64,000 nt of DNA. Source: Balanoglossus misakiensis. Its lineage: Eukaryota > Hemichordata. The stretch is taken from NCBI GenBank assembly GCA_040954595.2, contig CM082589.2:7688001-7752000 (forward strand), given 5' to 3'. The position numbers and the translations under genes were made by a program. Positions within the stretch are counted from its first letter, which is position 1. Each line of letters begins with the position of its first letter. The notes below the pieces were generated by a model that did not search any database, was not told where the DNA came from, and worked only from the letters and a program-made list of their open reading frames with translations. Shown piece by piece: positions 11,579 to 23,841 of the stretch.

Positions 11579-14500
11579 GTGTGTGTATGTGTGTATGTAT
11601 GTATTACTGTATGTATTAATGTATTACTGTATGTATGTATGTATGTATGTATGTATGTATGTATGTATGTATGTATGTATGTATGTATGTATGTATGTAT
11701 GTGTGTATGTATGTATGTATGAATGAATGAATGAATGCATGCATGTATTTTCGTTCCTTGTAGTAATTAGTATCATTCTGTTTTCATTTAGCTGCGTTGG
11801 CTGGATGAGGTAGAGTTTGTTGAAGAAGACGAAGTTATCCATGGAAATGTAGAGTGGGGTTTGGACAGGATTGATCAGGCTGACTTGCCTTTGGATAATG
11901 TTTACTCATCAGCACCACTAGGTAAATCTGTACCTTTCTTGATATTAACCTTAAACTCATTTTTGAAATATTTGATGTCGGAATTGTTTTTTTTTTCTTC
12001 TAATATAATGATCGAGCTTCCTCAAGTAATATACCTAAAGTGCCCGGTAATCATTGACATTACGTACAACTCTTATTAAATCACTTATCACTTGAGAGTT
12101 TGACTTCATTTGTTGAGTGTATGTTTAACAAAATGGTTAATTTGACTACCGTTTATTCAATTACCTGAATTTTTTGTAAATCATGATCGCAATATTTATT
12201 TATGTTTTATTTGAAGGGGACGGTAGTGGAGTGAATGTCTTTGTATTTGATACTGGCATACGTTTCTCACATAAAGAGTTTGGTGGAAGAGCACATTCCT
12301 TTTACGACTACTTTTCAGATGGAAAAAATGTGAGTAACAGTATATATAAGACGCCATTGTTTGAGAAGAATAGAATCAAAGGACAATGTTTCCAAGGTTC
12401 TTCTGTCGTACTACGGATAGTGTGTTTGTTGTGAGAAAAACATTTCTATGACAAATTCACGTCTGAAATTGTTGCATGCACTGTGTTGTATATTTTGCCG
12501 AAAAAAGGGGTGAGTGTTACAATGAACACGACAGAAACCAATTTTATTTCGCCTGTTTTAAAACACTATCACCTTTGATCCTTGTTGCGTTTGGGAGACA
12601 ATAAAAGAGCGATATTTTGGTTTTACGTTCTAATTCGAGATATATACAATGACAATATTTCTGGATATAATGCGTGTTTTTCAGGGGAAAGACTGTAATG
12701 GACATGGTACTCACTGTGCTGGTACTATTGGTGGGAGCACTGTTGGTGTTGCACCTGGTGTTACATTGTATTCGGGTCGTATTTTGAATTGCCAAGGAAA
12801 AGGGTCAGTCAGCAGTAGTGTTGCAGGTAAGACTGAGTCATCGTAATTAATTTTCAAGTTTTTAATTATTACATCAAAATTATTGACAAAAATAAACATT
12901 TTAATTATCATTCTTTTAATTCAAGGTGAACGAAATATATTACGCGAAATCCGTACAAAATTGTCCCAAACTAAAACAAATCGCCTTCATAGAGGCGCAC
13001 GACAGCTAGCTTCTCATGATTTATATTATACATCTGGCACCGAGAACAATAGAATTTTGCGTGCACTAAAAAAGCCGTACGGAACGGTACGTACGGAACG
13101 TGTGTTAAATTACCCCTTAAGTTTCAGGGCGCCCTAACTCACCGTGTACAGGTATGCGCTGTCATGCGGACGGTTTCAAGGCACACCCACTCCAACGCAC
13201 GTAAACAAAAAAGAAAGATGGCTGCTCACTGAGTCAACTGAGCGGTTTTCGATCGATTGTATCGGCAACACAAGAATTAACGGAAATGTAAGATGTATAA
13301 TAATAAGGTTATTACGAAAATACCGCAAAGTATGCACGAGGAGATTAGCGCCCGGTTTCGCCCGACGCGTAGTGGAGGGCGTAGCTGCAATAATTGTAGC
13401 CCTGGTGGGTTGGTTGATTTCTGACAAGGGGGGCTTGATCGCTGACGGCCCACCTTGATCGCTGACCGATGACAGAAACTTGCCACCCCCCAGCCGTAAA
13501 AACTGAACGGTCCCTAATGTCCGATTGCATACTTTGCGGTATTTTCGTAATAACCTCATATTATCCCTGCAGCTATGGATGCTGTTGCTGCTTCGAATAA
13601 AAAACCAGCAGTTGTCTCCATATCGCTTGGCGGTGATAAATCCACAACTGAGAATTTGGCAGTCAAACGTTTAACCGATGCTGGCTACATCGTGGTTGTG
13701 TCTGCTGGAAACAATAATAGAGACGCCTGTTTACAGTCACCTGCATCGGCTCCTGAGGTATTACATTTGAAGTATGATAAAAACAATAAGAATATATTGA
13801 GGCATGAATCCAACAGAAAGGTGACATACGATCACCAAGAATATGCGTGCCATCTTAGAAATGAATAAAATGCAGGTGTTGACGCCCCTGTGTGTAACTG
13901 TATCTGTTTGTAGCTCAGCAAAGTCACCACTAAATCTTATGAGTTCTGATTTTGATTTGACCGTGAAGTATCCGTATAATGACGGTTTAAATACCAGTCG
14001 CTCCATTGTACATGTATTCGTTCCTGAAAATATCTTTTAACTTCCACTTTGTGTCGTACATGACCAGACCAAACCATAACCAACTGATAAAGTTAGCAAC
14101 TGTTTCTGTATGTTACAGGCAATTACGGTGGGAGCTACTGACTCTGACGACAATTTAGCTTGGTATTCTAACTACGGCAGGTGTGTTAATATTCTGGCAC
14201 CCGGAAGTGACGTCAGAAGTGCTTGGCACACTGGGGACGCCAGCTACACCACTATTAGTGGAACCTCGATGGCAACTCCTCACGTTGCTGGTAAGAGTGT
14301 CTTGATATACTCTGAGGTCTTCATGTATTCTGAGGGCACGCTCTAAGAAATATATGTAAATCATAATTAACACAATGATGAACGGATCAAATAAACTCAT
14401 GATGATGTGATTTAATTTACTTTAATCAAATGCGGTAATCTCAGAATTGCAAACGGGCAAACTTGGAACATTATTTCAGTGGTTTGCGGTTACATGAATC

Positions 14501-16753
14501 TGTTGTAATAAGGGACATTTTTTTATTTTGCATTTTTTTTGTTTCTCTGGCCGCCGTAGTGTAGAAGAATGACGTCATAGGTCTTGCATGATTTTCGCAA
14601 TTTTCATAAATTTTGTATATTTGACATTGTTTATTTCTACTTCCGGTTTAGGAAGCTCTAAAATGTTTAGGGTCGGCGGGTTAAAATTAGGGTAGGTCGG
14701 GTAATCGGCACAGCACATATTTTTTTGGCCTTATAATCTTCTGCCAATCCCGATTCAAGGAAATTAAATGTCTTCTGGCGTTCCTGTAATATTCTCTCTG
14801 TTTCCTCTCAAGGTGTTGCTGCCCTGCTGCTTGAACAGGACTCGTCTCTCACACAAACGACGATGTTAAACAAATTGTTGGAAACCGCCCAAACAGGAAA
14901 AATTGACCTGTCCCGCCTGTCTGATAGTTCATCAACACCGAATAAACTCCTGAATATTCCCAGTGAGTTGACACACAATTTGTTTCATCAAAAATCAGTC
15001 ACCACCAGGAAGTATGCATCATTCCTGCTCCTTAAAACTACCACCACCACCACCACAACAACAACAACAACAAACAAACAAACAAACAAGCAAAACATTC
15101 CTTCCCACACTTCTGTTCATCGAAAATCAGTCCCAAGCTCTACAGGTTAGTGTATAACCAGACCTTAATGAGGCCAAGCGAAACGCAACATTTTAGATTT
15201 GTTTGCATTTGACATGATTCAGACTAAATTGTGGATGTGAACACATACCGTGTTTGGGGACTTAGGCCTAAGTGGAAGTGGTACAAGTCTTTAGTTACAA
15301 GAATCTGACACAATGTTGAAATTGAATATGTAGCCAAAACAGATGCTAACTAATGACAGTAATGACGGAAAGTGAACACAATTAAATGGTTTTACACTAT
15401 TATTTTTTTTCTGCCAAACTACGTACAGTCGCAGCAGCGTTCCATGTTGAAGGTGCCGGTGGAAGGTACACCTTGGACTTCTTCGAGGCCGTGAGTGCGT
15501 GCAGTTCTATCAATGCACGCTTGGCAAGCTACGATGAACTGGTAGAAGCCTGGGAACAAGGTCTGGAAGAGTGTCGCGTTGGCTGGTTGGTTGGTCGACG
15601 TGCTGCATACCCCATGCAAAGAAAGGACGGTGACTGTGGAAACAGAATAGGAGTCATTGATTGGGGATTCAAATCCCCAGGCGATCAGTATGACGTGTAC
15701 TGTTATCCAGAAGGTGGGTAATGTCGCACGCTTGCATTTCACATTCAGTGTCTTTGTTATGGATTGAGTGTCGTTTTGACATGTATGAAAAAGAGCGTTA
15801 GCTGAACCAGTTAACTTAATGACATTCACTGCATTAATATGCCCGATAACTGGAGATTTAAGTGTTTTACAAAAGAAGTGTTAACGACGTAAATGACCTA
15901 TTTCCTTGTCTTAGATGGTCAACAATATGCAACAACTTTGAAGGGACAAATGCGTTTTGATCTTTGGTGAAATTTATTTGAAAACAATACAAGAAGTTTC
16001 TATTTTAGCAACAAATTTCAGAAAGATAGAGAGACAGAGACAGAGAGAAAGACAGCAGAGAGAGACAGAAACGGAGAGAGAGACAGAGACACAGAGAGAG
16101 AGAGAGAAATAGACAAGAGACAGAGAGAGATTGCTTGGACATAAACCACATGAGTCAAAATGACATTCAACCATAACTGACGAAGTTGCATTCAACCAAA
16201 AATATTCAAATTTATTTCCATGTTCTGATATCATTTACAGCCTTGAATTTCCTCCGTTAGTGTGCAAAATAGAATGCTTTTAAAGCACTTATATACGTGT
16301 GGTTTTATTTTCCAGTAATAAAAGTGTTCCACGTTGTTGGCGCCGGTGGTCGATACTCATTGAACTATGACTCTGCTAGGACTGCGTGCACAAATAACCA
16401 AGGACGCATAGCAACGTACGATGAATTGGTAGAAGCTTGGGGCCAAGGTCTTGAAGAGTGTCTGGCTGGATGGTTAGAAGGTGGACGTGTTGCATACCCC
16501 ATGCAAAGAGTGAACAGTGACTGCGGAGGCAAAATAGGAGTCATTGATTGGGGATTCAGACGTACAAGCGACCAGTATGATGTGTACTGTTATTCAGGAG
16601 GTAAGAAGAAATGTAAAATTGATAACATTCACACTACATTTTCAATGTTTTGGCCTGTTTGTGAATGAATGAGTTGTCAAACATTTACCAGAACAAGATA
16701 GCATACATCTTAGCATCGTTACATTCAAGCAATTTATATTTCGGTTAGATTAA
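10672..16753 (+). CDS. Secreted proteinase K-like S8 protease with two Link domains, copy A (lacks tail)
   Basis: Exons: 10672-10899, 11349-11498, 11792-11921, 12217-12329, 12685-12826, 13573-13757, 14119-14290, 14813-14962, 15429-15713, 16316-16600, 16749-16753. All introns are GT-AG and phases agree; the product is 614 aa. Order: signal peptide (about 1-32), basic linker, inhibitor I9 propeptide (about 70-150) and S8 catalytic domain. Inferred catalytic residues are D181 (DTG), H214 (GHGTHCAGT) and S366 (GTSMATPH), with oxyanion N301 (SAGNNN). Two Link domains (424-518, 519-613) have four Cys each and are encoded by single 285-nt exons. S8A enzymes are secreted endopeptidases and Link domains usually bind hyaluronan, so an extracellular-matrix protease is inferred. 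After the second Link domain, exon 11 gives Asp then TAA at 16751. Relative to copy B the exon is rearranged and shortened, so the Cys-rich tail is lost. The start has A at -3 and G at +4. Confidence 0.88.
11530..11735. repeat. CTGT/GTAT microsatellite in intron 2, copy A
   Basis: It begins about 35 bases after the exon 2 donor and runs through CTGT, GT and GTAT tracts. The homologous tract in copy B is roughly twice as long. Frames through it are artefacts. Confidence 0.95.
13030..13557. mobile_element. 528-bp insertion in intron 5 of protease copy A, containing a foldback element
   Basis: Copy B intron 5 is 191 bp (31864-32054) and copy A's is 746 bp. The direct repeat ATATTAT flanks the extra sequence (13023-13029 and 13558-13564), consistent with a target duplication. 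Inside it, arms of about 35 bp containing GGTTATTACGAAAATACCGC (near 13306-13340 and 13523-13555) face each other. The insertion ends 15 bases before the exon 6 start at 13573, so it replaces the upstream pyrimidine tract seen in copy B. Confidence 0.7.
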
Positions 16754-17040
16754 CAGTAGAGATGGCGAATGTGATGATGGTGGACCCAATTCGATATACA
16801 GCCTGTGCGATTATGGAACCGACTGTGATGACTGTGGACCCCGCCCTCCACTGTGAATCAGCCTTCACTGAAACTCACAAGGGAAGATGGACGTCATTCG
16901 CGGTAACACTGCGGTGCATGCATGAAAAAAATGACAATAGATTAGGATTTTCATCTTTCTCTGTAGTATGACAGTATACGACATTTGAATTAGGCTACCC
17001 TCTTGGGTAGCTATCGTTGCTATTGGTATTATCTTTTGGG

Positions 17041-17046
17041 AATAAA
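17041..17046 (+). terminator. Polyadenylation signal AATAAA, protease copy A
   Basis: AATAAA follows the copy A stop by 288 bases and lies in the same place as the signal at 35710-35715 behind copy B. It is the first canonical hexamer in the conserved downstream sequence. Confidence 0.55.
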
Positions 17047-17445
17047 CATATTGGTTATTGCATTGATATGTTGTCATGGCATTAATATACTTATTTCTTT
17101 CGTCAAAAGTTACAAACTTACGTGTACATATACTTCTCAACGTCACAAAAACGTATGATGAAATTGATAAAAAAAAAAAAACTTATCCAATATTATATGT
17201 ACATGTACAATACTATTAAATCTGAAGATGTTGATGCCCAAGCTATAAATATGCAAGATGTGCATATATATTTCCAATTTTTCTTAACACTGAGTCAATA
17301 AAGTCTGATATAATTTGAAAATATATGAAATGAAGTACTACGAATGTAGTTGGCCTTTTCATGGCCATAATAAAATGACATTTGTGAAGGAAACATCTCA
17401 CACGACAGTACAGGAAAACATCAGTGTCTCACGAGATATAATCGT

Positions 17446-17586
<141 letters not shown>

Positions 17587-20500
17587 TCAGACCTCGTCGC
17601 TTCCCCAGTGCAAAGTGCGCCCCTGGCGATAGGACATGAGCAACGAGTACAAATGATATGCAGTGCTGGCGAAGTAAATGTCTATCAATCTGATTAAAAT
17701 CATATGTAGGGTTGGCTCGATGTTTTCCTTTGCTGATCTTTGGTTATTCAGTTCTAGGTGTTGACTCAGCGAAATATAAGGTTGACCACCAAAGTGGCGT
17801 CAAATGGTCACCTGAGGGCATGTTTCTTTCAAGAAAATTATTGCTGGATGACTTCTTTTCAGCTGAAAATATTTAGCTAAATATATCCCGGCCGATGAGA
17901 AATTGTGTCTATAATATAGCAGCTCGGTACGTTATTTAACCACGTACAAGACAAAACTTTTGTTTTAAAAAGCAGATACTGTCTAAACCAGCGATTGCAT
18001 ATTAAACCGCCATTCACTATGCATACTCAGATGATACTGTATAGTGGTACCAGAAATCACCTAAAGAAATAGTTATTCAGGAGAGACTTGGTTAACTGAT
18101 GATACGTTTGTTACATTGGTTACTTTGAGACAACGCAATATGTTTTTTTAGAATGTACGTTGATCTAAAGTTATCCTCTATTGCTGTGCAGATCATATGT
18201 GGTACTGAAGTCCCATTATAAACCACCACATCATTAGTTTCTTTTTGCCTAGTACTTGTAATTGCAATATTATAAGAATTCTGCATGTCTATCTTGTAAT
18301 ACTGTCTCCCACATTTGTACCAATGTAAGGAAACATATTGGAGTCGTTCTCATCTATTTTGCCAATAATATTGATCGCACCTGATGACAAATGAATTTAC
18401 TCCTCTGCGGTGATAATTCTCCTGTCTAATTTCAGATTGTAACAAAACTGGATCAGGGAAGCAGACTAAATTTTTTTATTCACTATTAAACTTAGATGTG
18501 CACTTTCATTGAATGTTTTGACTAATTAAGTACAATTGACAGGCTTAAGCTTTTTATAATGATTTTAGAATCTTGCTTGGCATAAGATGGCATATATTTA
18601 TTATTCATTCAGTACACAACTTGCACTATCTGTATTCCTAAAACTCTGGTAAACAATCATATCATAACTTTGGCAAGTAAACAACTCACCATATAGATTT
18701 TAGATTTTATTGTAGACTGAATGAAAGTTTTAATACCCTGATCAGTTTTACCTGCTACCAATACTGATTTTATGTCTTGAGGGGTAATTTGGGGAATCTT
18801 TGGGCATGACAACGCATGTTATATTCCACTGTCTGTGGAATGTAAAATGAAAGAACCGTGTAACTGCCAGACACCCATGAAGAATCAAATCTCGGACATG
18901 GCCTGACCGAGTCAGTCATATACTAAGCCATGGTTTAAACACAGGACAACAAACCAGACCAAACGTATGTCGGACTCACTACTGGTACATACCTTCAAGA
19001 CCGGCTTCAACAACCACAAAGACTACTTCAAGAACCACGCCAAAAACAACAGCACAGAACTTAGTAAATATATCTGGAAATTAAAAGATGACAACATAGG
19101 ACACAAAATCACATGAAAACCCATTAAACAAGCTAGCCCCTACACACCTTACATTAGCAATAGATTCAATCTATGCCTTTGGGAGAAATATTTTATCAAA
19201 AGCAAAACGAAACAGGCCACCCTCAATAAACTCGTCAGCTAGCACGTCGCCACTCCAGCAAATTCCTCCTAAGGAATTTCATAACCTAGCCGATTAATGC
19301 TACCCGCCCAGCTCCAATCATTATTCAATGCCTTTCAAAATTAGCATACCTATAATCTATGCCTTTTATGAGTCACTGGACTCGCTCATCAGCAGATTAA
19401 ACTGGTTAGTGAGTCCAATGACTAATGAAACAACATTGTAGACAATTGTACCGCCTATCGTTTTGCTAGCTACCCTTACTTTATATAGAACGAGTCATCC
19501 TTGGTTTGCTTTGTTGGCCCTGCATCATGTGTGGTGTATGCAAGAACTCGGTAAGAAATCCAGTTGGCTAGTATTAATAGTACAGTAAAACATTATCTTT
19601 TCAAATCTATACATCTGGCGAGCGACCTATCTCTTGATAATCAATCATTCTGACGATATCCGTTTCTATTTGTATCTCTGATTCCCTACCTACCTACCTA
19701 TCTATGTCTGTCTGTCAGTCTGCCTGCCTACCTACCTGTCGTCTGTCTCTGACTCAGGGAGAGTGATTGACAAAAGAGAGGGGAAGGGGGAGGGAAGGGG
19801 AGAAAGAGAGTGAGAGCTGTTCTTTGGATATTGCGCCAACAGGAAGATGTACAGATTGACAAACACATATTGTACTACTATTATAGTAATACAGAATGAA
19901 AAGCATGGACAAAAGTATAGATATATAAAAGTATAAAATGTGAAGGGTTCAGAAACTAGTGTAAATCCTGATGAAGGTTAGCCCCTTAATAGTACAGGCT
20001 ACTTCCTGTGCTCATCATTTATGTTGGCATGGGAATTAAGACCCTTTTAACTTTTCTATTTTTATACTTTAAGTTTGTTATCAGCTTTTCTATGATTTTC
20101 CAACAAAATACCCCTGTTATGGATTGCTGCATTGCAACCATGGAGGAATGAAGCATACTGTTGCAAATGCTTTGAAGGTCATGAAAGTCCTGCTTCAATA
20201 TTGGGATAAAATCATGAGACATTCTGAACTCATCTGCAGACTGTTGATACTCGATTGTGCTGTTTTGGCCTTTGTTTCGCATGTAACTGTGTTGTGCCTG
20301 CATAGCCAGTTGAAACAAAAAAGGAATGAGTAGTTGCTGACAGTCCACCACGCTGCAACTGTAAAATAAAGAAAAAAACAAAAAAATTAACGTCAAGATG
20401 TACCAGTAATTTCTACAAAATACAGCTACCAAGTATGGTGCAATGTACATGACTACATGTACATGTTGTAATTTTAAGCCGAATTGTCCAACAATGATTT

Positions 20501-21810
20501 TCAGTAAGTTAATGATTTACTCTAAACCCAATGTGAAATGTAGTACTTCTTACGTAGTCATGCTTACCAGGATAATTAAAAAGAGTGTTGATAAAAGTAA
20601 CCATGAACATTATAAAAGTAAAACTTACAAAAGTTATGAATGTAAACAAACTCGGGACAATGAATGTAAATATCAAGCATTAAACATGTATCAGGTGACA
20701 AAAAAGTGACAAAGTGGCTCTCGTGTTTACATTCATCGTCGCCATGTTGGTTTGAGTTCATAACTTCGTTTTCTGAAGATGTTTCGTTAAGAAAATGACA
20801 CTGATATGCCACAAAAAGTGTTTCCTAAAGTTTCTTTTTACCACAATTCACCACATTGTAAACAAAAAATATATGATATAATTATGAAAGTGAGAAATTG
20901 AGACGGAAAAAGTTCTCTCTAAATTATTGTTTGGAAAAAGTAAATTTCTTCACTTAAAACAATTTGAAACAATAGACATAAACAAACTTCAACATTAGTT
21001 TAATATTCTTGATCTACATGAATACTAACAGAACACAAATTTTTAAGTAACTATAAGTACATTTAATTTTGTACTATCAAGAGTGAATTTATTATATTTT
21101 TCTAAATGATATAAATTACATTGTTTGTTCCATACAATTTTTCAGTGGAATTAAATATTGCTGTTAAATTGTTCATCTCGTAATGTTAAACATGTTCTTT
21201 TATGTCAATATAAAAGGTTACTTTTGACACTTTTGACTTTATGCACTTGTATTCTTGATTGTACATATTGTCAATTCATGACCATGGCCTATTAAAAATT
21301 TATCATATTGAGATTATCATATTTCAATAGGAAATAGCCCGTTCAAAAATTCTAACTCCTTAATGATTTAATTAATGCATTTGCGTTTGGGAACTATGTA
21401 TTTTTATTTCAATTTTATTATTATATCCCAAACACCACCAAAACTCAGTTTATTGAACAACAAACTTTTAACAAAACAATATTCGAAAGATGTGAGCTGT
21501 TTGTTTAAGTATGGGCATGACACAGATGACACAAAAACTCCAAACTACATGCGTGTATCATCGAAATCGAGTTTTATGCAGGTGTAAATACCGTGATTTA
21601 TAGCATTGTGCTATATCCCAGTATGCACATGTTCTTAGTGCATCACATCAATGGGGTCTGTCATCACATCCACATGCATTTAATAAAATAGTGTTACACT
21701 AAATATGAGTACAAACCTGCTAACTCGACGCTTGCCAATACGGAACATGCATGGAAATCATATCGCAGTTAGGAAGAACGAAAACACCAAATGCAGACAT
21801 TTCATTTAGC

Positions 21811-22185
21811 TAGTCTGGTCCCCTGCCCCAATCCCACCGCTGGCTGCGCTACGCTAAAGGGAAAGGGGTCAGGTACGGCCCGATTTCAAACCCAGAAAGC
21901 TGGGAAAACCACGTGATCATAAACAAGATAGATGCCTCCACTGTCCGTACGCCAGTCAAGATTCATCCAGGCAGTTTATTTTGTTTCGTTTGTTGTAAAG
22001 AAATCGAATGATAAACATTCGTGGAGGTGAAGGAGAGAACGGGAAACGAGTATCTTACAACAACTTATCAACTTAATTTTCGTATGTATTGACCAATGAG
22101 AGCCTTGTTTACAATAGGCCGTGTCTGACCCTTTCCCTTTAGCGTAGCGCAGCCAGCGGTGGGATTGGGGCAGGGGACCAGACTA
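21811..22185. mobile_element. Foldback MITE, copy B counterpart of 3659-4033
   Basis: Same arms, ends and TTCATTTAGC flanks as in copy A at an offset of 18152. One base near 22141 makes the right arm match the left better than it does in copy A. Confidence 0.85.
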
Positions 22186-22213
22186 TTCATTTAGCGTGCC
22201 TCTTGCCACACAC

Positions 22214-22669
22214 TAGTCTCGGTTACCCAGACGCCTTTGCTCTTCCGATGCTCTCCAGAAAAGGGTCTGGGGAAATGCTATTGAAAGCTTTGTAAAACAA
22301 AATGGCCGATGTCAGGATTTTGATCATCGCCTGATTGGCTGAGCTGTCAGCATGACCCGGGTCACTGCAATAGTTTCGACAATCGTCTACCAAAGATATT
22401 TCATATAATTTCTCCAACAATGCTAACAGAGGACGCATTTTGCCTTTCGCATCAACCAACAAGTACCGGTCTCTTGATATGAAGATACGACAAATAATCA
22501 CACATTGTCGAGAGTCAGTGACCCGGGTCATACTGACAGCTCAGCCAATCAGGCGATGATCAAAATCCTGACATCGGCCATTTTGTTTTACAAAGCTTTC
22601 AATAGCATTTCCCCAGACCCTTTTCTGGAGAGCATCGGAAGAGCAAAGGCGTCTGGGTAACCGAGACTA
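22214..22669. mobile_element. Foldback MITE, copy B counterpart of 4062-4517
   Basis: Same 154-bp arms and GCCACACAC flanks as the copy A element, at a constant offset of 18152. Confidence 0.87.
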
Positions 22670-22718
22670 GCCACACACCTGAACGTGTGCTTAAATTAGC
22701 GCCCTCTTGTGGTAGATA

Positions 22719-23515
22719 TTTCGATGATAAAAAGATGTATTTTATAATTTCCGACATAAATTAACCATATTATGGGTGCCAAAAATATAATAAATAACAG
22801 TTAAAGAGTTTCATCACGTGTATACGTCTTTTGGCGTAGTTATTTTCACGCTACATACTAAAACTGCGAGGGTCGATCGTAAATGCTTAACTACTTTCAG
22901 TCTCTCGAACCCGAATCCGAAACTGAATCCGAAACTGAAACCGACACTAACTTCAGTATTCGGGTTCGAGAGACTGAAAGTAGTTTAGCATTTTCGGGCG
23001 ACCATCGCGTTTTGGCATCTGCAGAACGAGTATGAAAATAACTCTGTAAAAATATGAATATATTTGATTAAACTCTCTCGACATGTTATGTATGATATTT
23101 TTGGCACCAACACACTGTTTTTTCACATCGGAAATTGTTAAATACATATTTTATCATCGAAAAACATACTTCGATGATAAAAAATATAATATTTTGTAAT
23201 TTTCGGCTTGAATTAACATTTTTGGGGTGAGAAAAATGTCATACATAACAAATACAGATTAAATCAAATTTATTCGTGTTTTAGCAAAGTAATTTTTATA
23301 CTCGTACTGCAGATGCCAAACCGCGATGGTCGCTCGAAAATGCTTAACTATTTTCAGTCTCTCCGAACCGAATCCGAATCCGAAAGTGAATCCGAAACCG
23401 AAACCGAATCCGAGTCTTACTTCAGACCAACACTAAAGCATGATACAAGTTTGCTGCAGTTTTGCAGCCCCTCCGTCTCCCCTGGACTGCAAAACTGCAG
23501 CAAGATACAAGTTAC

Positions 23516-23604
<89 letters not shown>
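22719..23604. repeat. Third foldback family and (ATG)n tract, copy B
   Basis: Counterpart of 4567-5453, with the same facing arms, the extra half-copy and an ATG microsatellite at about 23515-23604. No gene is seen. Confidence 0.7.
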
Positions 23605-23841
23605 AAAAAAAAATAAAAAAAATCATGATGATGATGATGATGATAAAAAAAAATAAAAAAATCAATGTGTCATATCTTGCTATATTTGTCGATGTTGTAG
23701 ATAACTGTAAAACGTTTAAATTTCTTATTATTATCATCATCAACAACAACAACATTTCCTAAGCTCTCTATGTTGATGGTAAAGAATACAGCTCTACACC
23801 CAGTTTGAAGCATATGTTAATCACAAATTTTAAAATCTAAA

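Larger units (their letters stand above)
1..17130. repeat. Segmental tandem duplication I, copy A (about 18 kb unit)
   Basis: Position 1 aligns with 18259, and the match runs with interruptions to about 17130, where it diverges from copy B (about 35800). The order is a flank, a foldback-element block, a monomer array and the protease gene. Copy A carries insertions missing from copy B: a 161-bp MITE at 6037, a LINE 3' end near 9190-9806, a 528-bp insertion in intron 5 of the protease gene, and a doubled 134-bp block at 1341-1608. Left of position 1 is not visible, so the true unit edge is unknown. Confidence 0.9.
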
